Positions 28,674-37,728 of a stretch of DNA of 64,000 bases are shown here, piece after piece (position 1 is the stretch's first letter; each line of letters opens with the position of its first letter). A program made the position numbers and the translations under genes. The notes beneath the pieces were generated by a model. It saw only the letters and a program-made list of their open reading frames with translations. It ran no database searches and was not told the DNA's origin. The stretch is from a bacterium BMS3Bbin08 (GTDB taxonomy: Bacteria; Nitrospirota; Thermodesulfovibrionia; UBA6902; BMS3Bbin08): positions 62,001 to 126,000 of the forward strand of contig BDTR01000045.1 of NCBI GenBank assembly GCA_002897775.1, read 5' to 3'.

Positions 28674-29486
28674 TTGAAAAAGACTGTTTTTCTACTCATT
28701 ATTTCTTTAATTATTTTCTTTGCCGGCATTGTTGACGCAGGCAATTTCGGCATCGGGGTACACAGCGGCTACGGTGTTATTAAATATGAGGAGCAAAGTT
28801 CGGCATTTGGAAATAAATTCGAGTCGGCATCTACTCAAGACATGGTTATTTTCGGAGTATCAGGTGAGTATTCTTTTCCCGGAACCCAAAATTTTTATGC
28901 CAATATTACAACTGACTGGGTATTCGGATTAGAAGGCGTTGAGATATGGAAAGAGAATAATATACAGATTCAAACAACTGACATTAGTGTTTTCTTCCAG
29001 TTCTATGACTTCAGGTTTGGTTATAAAAATGCCCGGGACAATCTTTACTACAGTTTTTATGTGTCCGGAGGATTGGATGGTATGCATTTCAAAAGAGATA
29101 AATTTCTCTGGCGGGGGACCCCGGTAACAGGCAGTATCACTGAAGATATTTATTTATGGCGAACCGGCATGGGGACTGGTGTAGGATATAAAGCGGGCAA
29201 ATGGGCTCTGGACGGAAGGTTTGCTTATGCCTGCTATCCTGTTGTTAAAGTAAATAACAGCTCACTGCCTCAATTTACTTTTAATACAAACGGCGCTGTC
29301 CTGGACACGGGACTGGGCCTGTCAAGAGAGGTTGCAGAAAATGTAAATTTTTATTTTGGCGGCAGCTACAGTCTCCTTAAACTTGAACAGAGCGATATAA
29401 TGCAAAAGGGTTCAATCCAGGCTGTCTATCCGGGAAGCAAAACAGAGATTATGGCAGGAATGGTTAATCTGACATTTGGATTTTGA
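28674..29486 (+). CDS. Putative outer-membrane beta-barrel protein
   Basis: Signal peptide, alternating amphipathic strands, C-terminal aromatic residue (MVNLTFGF). Confidence 0.55.
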   Translation: MKKTVFLLIISLIIFFAGIVDAGNFGIGVHSGYGVIKYEEQSSAFGNKFESASTQDMVIFGVSGEYSFPGTQNFYANITTDWVFGLEGVEIWKENNIQIQTTDISVFFQFYDFRFGYKNARDNLYYSFYVSGGLDGMHFKRDKFLWRGTPVTGSITEDIYLWRTGMGTGVGYKAGKWALDGRFAYACYPVVKVNNSSLPQFTFNTNGAVLDTGLGLSREVAENVNFYFGGSYSLLKLEQSDIMQKGSIQAVYPGSKTEIMAGMVNLTFGF

Positions 29487-29582
29487 GCGGCTTGAATACG
29501 CTGATCTGTTAAAGCTTGCGCGGAAATTGTATGTACTTTTTATGCAGGCGCTGTTATCACCCTCTGTTGTATTCTTGCCTCT

Positions 29583-31616
29583 TCACTGGCCAAACCTCAT
29601 TATCTTATAGTTTTCATCCGCATATACAACTTTAAACTTCTCCTTTATCGCGGTTACCCACCAGAGACCTGAAAGAAGTCTCTTTTCTTTTTTAATCCAT
29701 CCATCCTCCATCGAATTTGTTCTGATCAATACATGGGTTACATTGTTCATCTTCAATTCGTTCGTCCATACATTATAAGCGTCACTCCTGATATAAACTA
29801 TCCTGTTTGAAAATTCCCTGTTCCATAAAGGAGCAAGAAATAACGGTTCAAAGGTAAAAGCAAGGGTATCTCTTTCAGATATATTATCGCTTATCCATAT
29901 CCAATAGCCGTACTCCTGCCGCGCGTGCAGATCTATGTTAAAAGGAGCAAGCCTTGCTACTGTACGCTCACCCGGGGACAGAAGAATAAACTCCCTGATT
30001 TTACCGGGCATAATGGACGGCGAATTTGCGGAAAAAAATACGTATCCTGCGATCAATAATGCAATAACCTTCAGTATCCCTGCCCTTCTGTTAAAATTCT
30101 CAAGTACAAGCCCGAAAGACAATGCGCCCAGTCCAACTATAAAGATAACATACCTCGTATTCCAGTTCCTCGGATAGAGAAGAAATGTAACGATCAGTAT
30201 CGCGCCTATAAACAGGAAATTATACCTCTTCCACTTTATTGCATAAACAATGGAAAATACCAGGCTGGGTAAATACAGGATAAACCACATAGGGCCAAAC
30301 CCGCTCAACCCCGAATCATAAAGGTAATATTCAACCCTTTCCAGCCATACATAAAATAGACCTTGTAACCACGGCAATTTATCCAAAATCCCGGGAGCCG
30401 AGTCTATTATCCCGCCATACAACCCTTTAAATAAGGTGATATTGAAAAAAGAGACTTCCATTGGATATACCGGATTGCCATATAACATCCAGTTCTTTAT
30501 ATACCAGTAACCACCTAACAGTAAGACCGCGGGCATAAAATTGACCATGTAAGTTATGAGACTATCTTTAACAAATCCGTTCCTGCATTTTTTATCCGGG
30601 ATATTGGACGATAAATTGCTACGTGGTTTAACCAGGTTAAAGTATCCTGTTAACTCATGAATCAGGATTGCAGCCGATAACACGATAAGAAAAATGGGCC
30701 CCGATCCCTTTGAACCAAGTAATATCCCGGTTGCCAGTCCGGACAGGAGAACGGGGGTTGTCCTTTTCTCACGGTCATCGCGCATCAGGAAGTTTATGGC
30801 AATGAGAAAAAGCACGGAAACAGCAATATCTACATAGTTCATTGTTGATTGCAGGATTATGACAGGCGTAAAGAAGAAGAGTAGTGAAGAATAAATCGCG
30901 TACTCTTCTTTTATTTTCAGTTTAACCGCAATGCTGTATATTGTAAGAACACCGGTTATCGTAAAAAAAAGCTGACTCATGTCCATTATAATGTCACTGT
31001 TAAGAAAGATGGTATTCCAGAGGAAAAAGAGTTCAATATTCTTGGGAAAGATATTAATGAATAAGTTAATAGAAAAAGATACGGCTTCTTCTTCAATAGC
31101 GCCTCTTTGCAGAATATTGCCCACTATTGGAAGATGATACCAGAGCGCGTCCCATCCATATGATGGAAAGAGATAAGCAAGAAATATAAGCCAGAAAAAA
31201 ACAGTTATAAAAAGGCAAAAGATACAGAATAATATCCTGTCTCTTTTAATTATTCCAAATATCCGGACAGTTTCATCTTTAATCTCATGGCTGACCCGGT
31301 TTGAGATGTTTTTTCCGGCAGGATAAATTTTCGTTCCCATTTTTTCTTGTAGAAGAACGAAAATCAGAATACTTGATGAAATGAAAATGTTGGATAAGAA
31401 AAGAGGTACTGCAAAGAGTTTCTTAAATACAACACCAAGAAGCATTTCTGTCGCGATTATCTGAGTTAGTCCAAGGACAAAGGCGCCGATCAACCTGTCC
31501 GCGAATGAGAGATAATTTTTCTTTTTATAAAGAAGGATATACCACGAGGAGAACAAAAGAAGATTAACAGATATATACATTGCGATATTTAAGAAAGCAA
31601 TATCCATGGAGTTCAC
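29583..31616 (-). CDS. Multi-TM glycosyltransferase-like membrane protein (paralogue 1)
   Basis: Long multi-TM protein with ArnT/PMT-like layout; strongly similar to ORF 34000-36045. Confidence 0.65.
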   Translation of the reverse strand: MNSMDIAFLNIAMYISVNLLLFSSWYILLYKKKNYLSFADRLIGAFVLGLTQIIATEMLLGVVFKKLFAVPLFLSNIFISSSILIFVLLQEKMGTKIYPAGKNISNRVSHEIKDETVRIFGIIKRDRILFCIFCLFITVFFWLIFLAYLFPSYGWDALWYHLPIVGNILQRGAIEEEAVSFSINLFINIFPKNIELFFLWNTIFLNSDIIMDMSQLFFTITGVLTIYSIAVKLKIKEEYAIYSSLLFFFTPVIILQSTMNYVDIAVSVLFLIAINFLMRDDREKRTTPVLLSGLATGILLGSKGSGPIFLIVLSAAILIHELTGYFNLVKPRSNLSSNIPDKKCRNGFVKDSLITYMVNFMPAVLLLGGYWYIKNWMLYGNPVYPMEVSFFNITLFKGLYGGIIDSAPGILDKLPWLQGLFYVWLERVEYYLYDSGLSGFGPMWFILYLPSLVFSIVYAIKWKRYNFLFIGAILIVTFLLYPRNWNTRYVIFIVGLGALSFGLVLENFNRRAGILKVIALLIAGYVFFSANSPSIMPGKIREFILLSPGERTVARLAPFNIDLHARQEYGYWIWISDNISERDTLAFTFEPLFLAPLWNREFSNRIVYIRSDAYNVWTNELKMNNVTHVLIRTNSMEDGWIKKEKRLLSGLWWVTAIKEKFKVVYADENYKIMRFGQ

Positions 31617-31893
31617 TTATTATAGAGCATTTAATGATCGATGTGTCACAGGCGGAATCTCAAAAAAACTCTTCTGTTGCATTACGTATAAAACTATACG
31701 AAATGACTATACTTGACTTTTTGGATTTAAACGTTTATAAATAATTCGCATAGGGTTTGCGCAATAATAACTGATTGTAGAGAAATTTTCATGCCGGCGA
31801 AAAACCCGGAACCGTAATTGAGCGGGGCAAATGGTTCGCGTCTTTACCGGGACCGAAAGAGTGTGAACCTAAAAAAAGAAAGGGGAATAAAAC

Positions 31894-32898
31894 ATGAAGA
31901 TGAAGAGTGTGTTTTCTTATGTGCTGTCTGTTATTACCTTTACAGTTTTGATATCAGCTTTATGCGGAGGCAATGAATTATATGCCTCATCCAGGCGGGT
32001 CTATGTAACAAATGCCGGCAACAATATGGTTTCAGTCATCGACACATCAACAAATGAAATAGTGATGACCGTGAGAGTCGGTGTATGGCCTGCCGGAATA
32101 GCAATTGACAGGGCTGCCGGCAGGGCGTATATTGCTAATTCCAGCCAGGGAGATAACACTGTCTCAGTTATTGACCTTAAGAGTAATTCTACGGTTGCGA
32201 CAATAAAGGTTGGCATCGGCCCCATGAATATAGCGCTTGATCCTTCTGCCAAACTGGCATATGTAACTAATACTGAAGATGTAAAGCAAATTGTCTCTAT
32301 AATCGACCTTACGGAAAATACCGTGAAGGGCTCAATACGAGTCGGTGCCGGACCATTTGGTCTGGGTATAGCCGGCAAGAAACTTTATGTAAGTAACGCG
32401 GGTGAAAATACAGTCTCGGTTGTTGACCTTGCGGAAAACAGGATTATAGATACCATAAAGGTTGCTGCTATACCGCTTGCTATAACTGTCAACCCCGCCA
32501 ATCAAAGAGTGTATTTGACCAACCACGGCGACAATGTCGTCACAGTTATTGATGCCGCAAACAATAAAGTAATAGCAACTGTAAAAGTCGGTAATAAACC
32601 CTGGGACCTGACGGTTGACCCTGATAATAAGAGGCTGTATGTAACCAACAGATATGGTGACAGTGTTTCGGTTATTGATACCGAAAGCAATAAGGTGGTA
32701 GATACTGTAAAGGTGGGCAAAGAACCGATCGGCATAGCAGTTGACCCTGATAACAGGAGGCTGTATGTTGTTAACCACGCGGACATCTCTGTCTCAATAA
32801 TTGATACCGCAAGCAATAAAATTATAGGGACAGTGAAACTGACTCCTTCTGCCGACACTACTTATACAGGCTCACCATGGGGTATTGCAGTTTATTAA
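31894..32898 (+). CDS. YVTN-family beta-propeller repeat protein
   Basis: Signal peptide and about seven repeats such as RRVYVTNAGNNMVSVIDTSTNE and KRLYVTNRYGDSVSVIDTESNK. Confidence 0.9.
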   Translation: MKMKSVFSYVLSVITFTVLISALCGGNELYASSRRVYVTNAGNNMVSVIDTSTNEIVMTVRVGVWPAGIAIDRAAGRAYIANSSQGDNTVSVIDLKSNSTVATIKVGIGPMNIALDPSAKLAYVTNTEDVKQIVSIIDLTENTVKGSIRVGAGPFGLGIAGKKLYVSNAGENTVSVVDLAENRIIDTIKVAAIPLAITVNPANQRVYLTNHGDNVVTVIDAANNKVIATVKVGNKPWDLTVDPDNKRLYVTNRYGDSVSVIDTESNKVVDTVKVGKEPIGIAVDPDNRRLYVVNHADISVSIIDTASNKIIGTVKLTPSADTTYTGSPWGIAVY

Positions 32899-33083
32899 CC
32901 TCACAGATGTCAGCTACTCAGTGCGCGGCTGTCGGAGAATATTAAGACCGGGCACGAACAACCGGTAACTGTTTTTTACCCCGTTAGAGAAAGCCGCCGA
33001 CAAAGTCGGTGGTAATTACCTTTACATAACACATCCCGCAATGCCAAAGGAAAGCGCGCCAATCCGGGGAGCAAGTCACTAGA

Positions 33084-33836
33084 ATGGAAAAATTACACAA
33101 AAAATACAGGAAACTCTGGGGTAATGAAGCAGAAATGCTCGTTTTACAACGAAAAATAATTGACTCCAAACCTGTCCTTCAATCCATGTATAAAAATTTT
33201 TATTCAGAAATAGAGAGATTTTTCCCAAATGATGGTTTAAATGTTGAGATCGGCACAGGACATGGATATACCAGTATGTATTTTAAAAATTTGATCCAGA
33301 CTGACAGGGTGCTCACACCGCATATTGCCGTATGCAATGACGCACAGGCCTTGCCGTATAAGGACGGCACCCTGGATACCATAATGGTGCTCGGGGTTTT
33401 GCACCATATGAAAACCCCTGATAAATTTTTTAACGAGGCAGGGAGAGTTCTGAAAAAAGGCGGGAAAATACTAATGGTTGAACCTTATGTCAGTATTTTA
33501 TCATACCCGGTCTACAAACTTGCTCACCATGAAGGTCTGGATCTGAGAACAAAGACATGCGGTTCGGACAAACATCATCTTCTGGACGCGAATATCGCCA
33601 TACCTACAATCTTCTTCAAAAAAGGGAAAAAAGAGTTTGAGAACAAATATCCTGATCTGAAAATTATTTATCAAAGCTATCACACAGCCTTTCTGTTCTT
33701 TGTATCCGGCGGATATCTCTATCCGAACCTCCTGCCGGTATTCCTGCTCCCGATGCTATTATGGATTGAGAAAGTTTTGCGACCATTAGGGAAGTGGATC
33801 GGTTCAATGATGACAGTAGTTATTCAGAAAAACTAA
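33084..33836 (+). CDS. SAM-dependent methyltransferase
   Basis: VEIGTGHGYTS...DAQALPYKDGTLDTIMVLGVLHHM...GRVLKKGGKILMVEP. Confidence 0.85.
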   Translation: MEKLHKKYRKLWGNEAEMLVLQRKIIDSKPVLQSMYKNFYSEIERFFPNDGLNVEIGTGHGYTSMYFKNLIQTDRVLTPHIAVCNDAQALPYKDGTLDTIMVLGVLHHMKTPDKFFNEAGRVLKKGGKILMVEPYVSILSYPVYKLAHHEGLDLRTKTCGSDKHHLLDANIAIPTIFFKKGKKEFENKYPDLKIIYQSYHTAFLFFVSGGYLYPNLLPVFLLPMLLWIEKVLRPLGKWIGSMMTVVIQKN

Positions 33837-33999
33837 GTCTGGATAAATGTTTTTATCATTTCCCGGAATTCTCGCCACCACTTTATCTGATTTTCCAGGA
33901 ACAGAGTCCTCTCGGGCACGGAAAAGTATATTACCGCTAATATTAACACAGTCAAAATATACAAAATAAAAACAACGTCTTTCCTCCGTTCCTCCTTTT

Positions 34000-36045
34000 T
34001 CATCGGCCAACCCTCATTATCTTATAGTTTTTGTCCGCATATACCACTTTAAACTTCTCTTTTGACCGGCCTATCCACCAGAGACCTGAAACAAGTCTCT
34101 TCTCTTTTTCGATCCATCTGTCCTCCATCGAATTTGTTCTGATCAATACATGGGTTACATTGTTCATCTTCAATTCTTTCGTCCATTCATTATAAGCGTC
34201 ACTCCTGATATAAACTATCCTGTTTGAAAACCCACTGTTCCATAAAGGAGAAAGAAATAACGGTTCAAAGGTAAAAGCAAGCGTATCTCCTTCAGATATA
34301 TTATCGCTTATCCATATCCAATAGCCGTACTCCTGCCGCGCATACAGGTCTATGTTGAAAGGAGCAAGCCTCGCTACTGTCCGCTCACCGGGGGAGAACA
34401 GAATGAACTCCCTGATCTTGCCGGGCATAATAGCCGGCGAATTTGCCGTAAGGAACGTGTAAAAGACGAGTATGAGAGCAATAATTTTCAGCGCCTTTTC
34501 TCTTTTATGGAAACAGTCTATAAGAAGGCCGAATGAGAGAGCGCCCAGTCCAATTATAAATATAACATATCTCGTATTCCAGTTCCTCGGATAGAGAAGG
34601 AATGTAACGGTCAGTATCGCGCCGACGAACAGGAAATTATACCTCTTCCGCTTTACGGCATAAACAATGGAAAATACCATGCCGGGTAAATACAGGATAA
34701 ACCACAGAGGACCAAACCCGCTCAACCTTGAGTCATAAAGATAATATCCAACCCTTTCCAGCCATACATAAAACAGCTTTTTCATAAGCGGTAAATTAGC
34801 AATCACATCCGGGGCCGGTTCTATTATTCCCTTGAATACCCCTTTAAATATCGTGATATTAAACAGCGTGATATCTGTGTTATAAATAGGATTGTTGTAC
34901 ATTACCCAATTTTTTATATACCAGTAACCTCCCATAAAAAGAACCGGCACGAAAAAATAGATCAGATAATGCAGGAATCTGTCTTTCAAAAAATACTCTT
35001 CATGTTTGGATGAAGCGATCCTTGCTGAATTGAAATGCTTTATCAGTTCCGGGATCAGAATTGCGCCTGATAAAACAACAACAAATAAAGGCCCTGATGC
35101 CTTTGAGCCGAGCAGAATGCCAGTCGACAATCCGGACAAAAGGATTAAAATCTTTTTATCTTTCATCTCTGTTGCCGCAGAACAGCCGGTATACTCTTCC
35201 GGGAAATCATACATCATGAAATTTATTGCGACAAGAAAAATTACAGATACAGCAATATCTACATAGTTGGTTGTGGCTTGTTGAATTATTACCGGAGTAA
35301 AGAAGAATAGTAAAGAAGCGCAGATCGCGTATTTTTCCCGAATTTTAAATTTTAAGGCAAGACTATATATTGTCAAAACTCCAATGATGACAAAAACCAG
35401 CTGACTTAAGTCCACTATAATGTCGCTCTTCAGGAAGATAGTGTTCCAGAGAAAAAAAAGATCAACATTTTTAGGCAGGACATTGATAACCAGATCAATA
35501 AAGGAATACATGGGAGTATCCTGGATCGCGCCGCTTTGCAGAATGTATCCCATGGAAGGGAGATGATACCAGAGCGAATCCCATGCATAAGATGGAAAAA
35601 GATAACTCAAAAAGATCAGCCGGCAAATTGAGACAAAGAAGAGACTGAAAATAGAGAATAATACCAGGTCTTTCCTGATTACGCTGAAAATCCTTATAGT
35701 TTCATCTTTGATCTCATAAAGAATATCTTTAAGATAATGGAGACTACTGTTTTTATTCTTTCCCGGACAGGTTTCACGCCTGTATAAAGTAATCGCCAGC
35801 GCTAATACAATTAGTGACATTGAGATGTTAACTAAAAAAAGCGGGAGCGCAAAGAGCTTCCTGAATAACACCCCCAGTAACATTTCGGTAATTATTATCT
35901 GGCTTAATCCCAGTATGAAGACGCCAATCAGTCTGTCTGTAAATGATAAGCAGTATTTTTTTCTAAAAAGAAGGACATACCATGAAAAAAACAGAAAGAG
36001 ATTTACAGACACATACATCGCGAAATTTTGAAAAGCAATATTCAT
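34000..36045 (-). CDS. Multi-TM glycosyltransferase-like membrane protein (paralogue 2)
   Basis: Paralogue of 29583-31616; C-terminal ~200 aa nearly identical. Confidence 0.65.
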   Translation of the reverse strand: MNIAFQNFAMYVSVNLFLFFSWYVLLFRKKYCLSFTDRLIGVFILGLSQIIITEMLLGVLFRKLFALPLFLVNISMSLIVLALAITLYRRETCPGKNKNSSLHYLKDILYEIKDETIRIFSVIRKDLVLFSIFSLFFVSICRLIFLSYLFPSYAWDSLWYHLPSMGYILQSGAIQDTPMYSFIDLVINVLPKNVDLFFLWNTIFLKSDIIVDLSQLVFVIIGVLTIYSLALKFKIREKYAICASLLFFFTPVIIQQATTNYVDIAVSVIFLVAINFMMYDFPEEYTGCSAATEMKDKKILILLSGLSTGILLGSKASGPLFVVVLSGAILIPELIKHFNSARIASSKHEEYFLKDRFLHYLIYFFVPVLFMGGYWYIKNWVMYNNPIYNTDITLFNITIFKGVFKGIIEPAPDVIANLPLMKKLFYVWLERVGYYLYDSRLSGFGPLWFILYLPGMVFSIVYAVKRKRYNFLFVGAILTVTFLLYPRNWNTRYVIFIIGLGALSFGLLIDCFHKREKALKIIALILVFYTFLTANSPAIMPGKIREFILFSPGERTVARLAPFNIDLYARQEYGYWIWISDNISEGDTLAFTFEPLFLSPLWNSGFSNRIVYIRSDAYNEWTKELKMNNVTHVLIRTNSMEDRWIEKEKRLVSGLWWIGRSKEKFKVVYADKNYKIMRVGR

Positions 36046-36237
36046 GAGATATGGTAATTATAGACGTTTTGGCGCAATACTACGTTTTTAACCAGTAAAG
36101 GCGGGTATGTCTTTTTTTCTATTATTGCACTGGAATCCATTTCTTCTTAAGCATAAAGGAAACTTTTCTTTGAAGACACCATAAAATTTCATATTTACCC
36201 TAATTGAAGAATTTTAATACTTTTTACAATTTTTTTC

Positions 36238-36266
36238 TTGACATAGACATTTTAATATAATAATAT
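36238..36266 (+). promoter_or_regulatory. Sigma70-type promoter of the ArsR-family gene
   Basis: TTGACA (36238-36243)-N17-TAATAT (36261-36266). Confidence 0.65.
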
Positions 36267-36274
36267 TTGAATAT

Positions 36275-36622
36275 ATGAATGTTTTAATATCAAGGGTTGA
36301 GATTTTAAAATTAGTAGCCCATCCCGCAAGGATAACGATCCTGGGAGAACTATCTAAAGGTGTGAAGTGTGTAAGTGACCTTGAAGGATTCCTTGAACTG
36401 AGCCAGCCAAACATATCCCAGCATCTCGCTGCTCTCAGGCGAGCGGGGATAATCGATTATTTCATAGATGGAAAGCTAAGATGCTACTTTCTGAAAAATC
36501 CCATTGTTGTAGACATTCTCGAGATCCTCAGTAAAGAATACTCTGGTGACCTTCCAGGGCCTGAATGCTGTCCAACTACAAAAAAAGGCACCTATCCGGG
36601 GAAAAGAGACGGTAATGTTTAA
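36275..36622 (+). CDS. ArsR/SmtB-family transcriptional regulator
   Basis: LVAHPARITILGELSKGVKCVSDLEGFLELSQPNISQHLAALRRAGII winged-helix signature. Confidence 0.92.
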   Translation: MNVLISRVEILKLVAHPARITILGELSKGVKCVSDLEGFLELSQPNISQHLAALRRAGIIDYFIDGKLRCYFLKNPIVVDILEILSKEYSGDLPGPECCPTTKKGTYPGKRDGNV

Positions 36623-36801
36623 ATTCTAATATCGAAATACGAAACAAATCCGAATGCTCAAATGTTCAAAATTCAAAACATGCAACGTTGTCGACAGTAT
36701 TTGTTGTTTTGGTTCATTAGAATTTTGGTCATTTTATATTGTTTCGTATTTCGTACTTCGAATTTCGGATTTTAATTACTATTAGAGAAAGGGAGGATAA
36801 A

Positions 36802-37230
36802 ATGGCGGAAGGGAAAATAAAAAAAAGCGTCTCAATAATGTGTTTTCATGATGAGCTGATTCAGGTTTATAACGCGCTTATGACAGCGCTAAGTCTTTTA
36901 AGGGCAGGCGCAAGGGTAACGATATATTTTGGCGCGAAAGGCATTAATGTTGTTCACAGGGACAAGATAGGCGAACTCGCGTGCCTGCCTGATGAGGGTG
37001 ATAAGGCAGGTAAGTCAGTGCTTGATAAAATGGAAGAGATGAATCTTCCCGAGGTTGAAGACCTTTTTATTATGTTAACTGCTGAAGGGGCAACGATCCT
37101 GGCCTGTCCTTTAAATATGCCGCTATTCGGCATGAAAAAAAGCGACCTGATTGATGGTGTGGAGGTCGCTGATCCAGCCACCTACTATAAAGACGTTGTG
37201 ATGAAGGCTGAGATAAATATGACGTTCTGA
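36802..37230 (+). CDS. DsrE/DsrF-like family protein
   Basis: SVSIMCFHDELIQVYNALMTALSLLRAGARVTIYFGAKGI...ILACPLNMPLFGMKKSDLIDGVEVAD. RBS GGGAGG supports ATG at 36802. Confidence 0.75.
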   Translation: MAEGKIKKSVSIMCFHDELIQVYNALMTALSLLRAGARVTIYFGAKGINVVHRDKIGELACLPDEGDKAGKSVLDKMEEMNLPEVEDLFIMLTAEGATILACPLNMPLFGMKKSDLIDGVEVADPATYYKDVVMKAEINMTF

Positions 37231-37355
37231 TTATCAAAAAAAAATGTGATCATTGTCGCGCGAAAAGCGTGTTATTCAGCTGATTGTTTATCCCAATACC
37301 AATTCACCCACGGGCTTGCCAGTGGGGTACCATAAGCGGGATTTTTTTGAGCTTT

Positions 37356-37383
37356 ATATTCAAATATAGCGATATATGAATAT
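37356..37383 (+). promoter_or_regulatory. Candidate ArsR operator (12-4-12 inverted repeat)
   Basis: ATATTCAAATAT-AGCG-ATATATGAATAT; 11/12 arm positions complementary. Related site overlaps the arsR start (36255-36282). Confidence 0.55.
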
Positions 37384-37411
37384 TTTAGCGGGTTAAAAGG
37401 GGGCTGTCAAT

Positions 37412-37714
37412 ATGCCTGATATACTGAAGCTTATAAATAAGAATTACCCCGGCAAAAGATGCAAGATCAATATGGCTGCGGCAGAAGAGGCGGCAAAGAT
37501 CTATTCTTTTGTAGTTGAAACGATCCCGAAAAAAGATGCTGGTCCTGGCGCAAAGGCCCCTGCTGTTTATCTAAATGACAAGCTTCTTGCGGAGACCGGT
37601 GGTTTAAGGAACGGCAAGGTAACTCATGAAGAGCTGGTTAAAGAACTTGCTGAAGCTAATGTGCCAAAAAAATCGGCAGGTCGCTCAAGCTGCGCGGTTT
37701 TTCTGGATGATTAG
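37412..37714 (+). CDS. Small conserved protein, possibly thioredoxin-fold related
   Basis: ORF with the PAVYLNDKLLAETGG segment resembling a thioredoxin-like fold; located between DsrE-like and TauE genes. Confidence 0.45.
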   Translation: MPDILKLINKNYPGKRCKINMAAAEEAAKIYSFVVETIPKKDAGPGAKAPAVYLNDKLLAETGGLRNGKVTHEELVKELAEANVPKKSAGRSSCAVFLDD

Positions 37715-37728
37715 AAGGGATTAAAGAT

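Noticed and set aside
31780-31870. Cyclic-di-GMP (GEMM) riboswitch upstream of the YVTN gene
   Set aside because: GGGGCAAA is present, but the other conserved GEMM blocks could not be recognised.
36739-36801. Upstream start of the DsrE-like gene
   Set aside because: The segment MFRISYFEFRILITIRERED overlaps the inverted repeat arm; GGGAGG before ATG 36802 is the plausible start.
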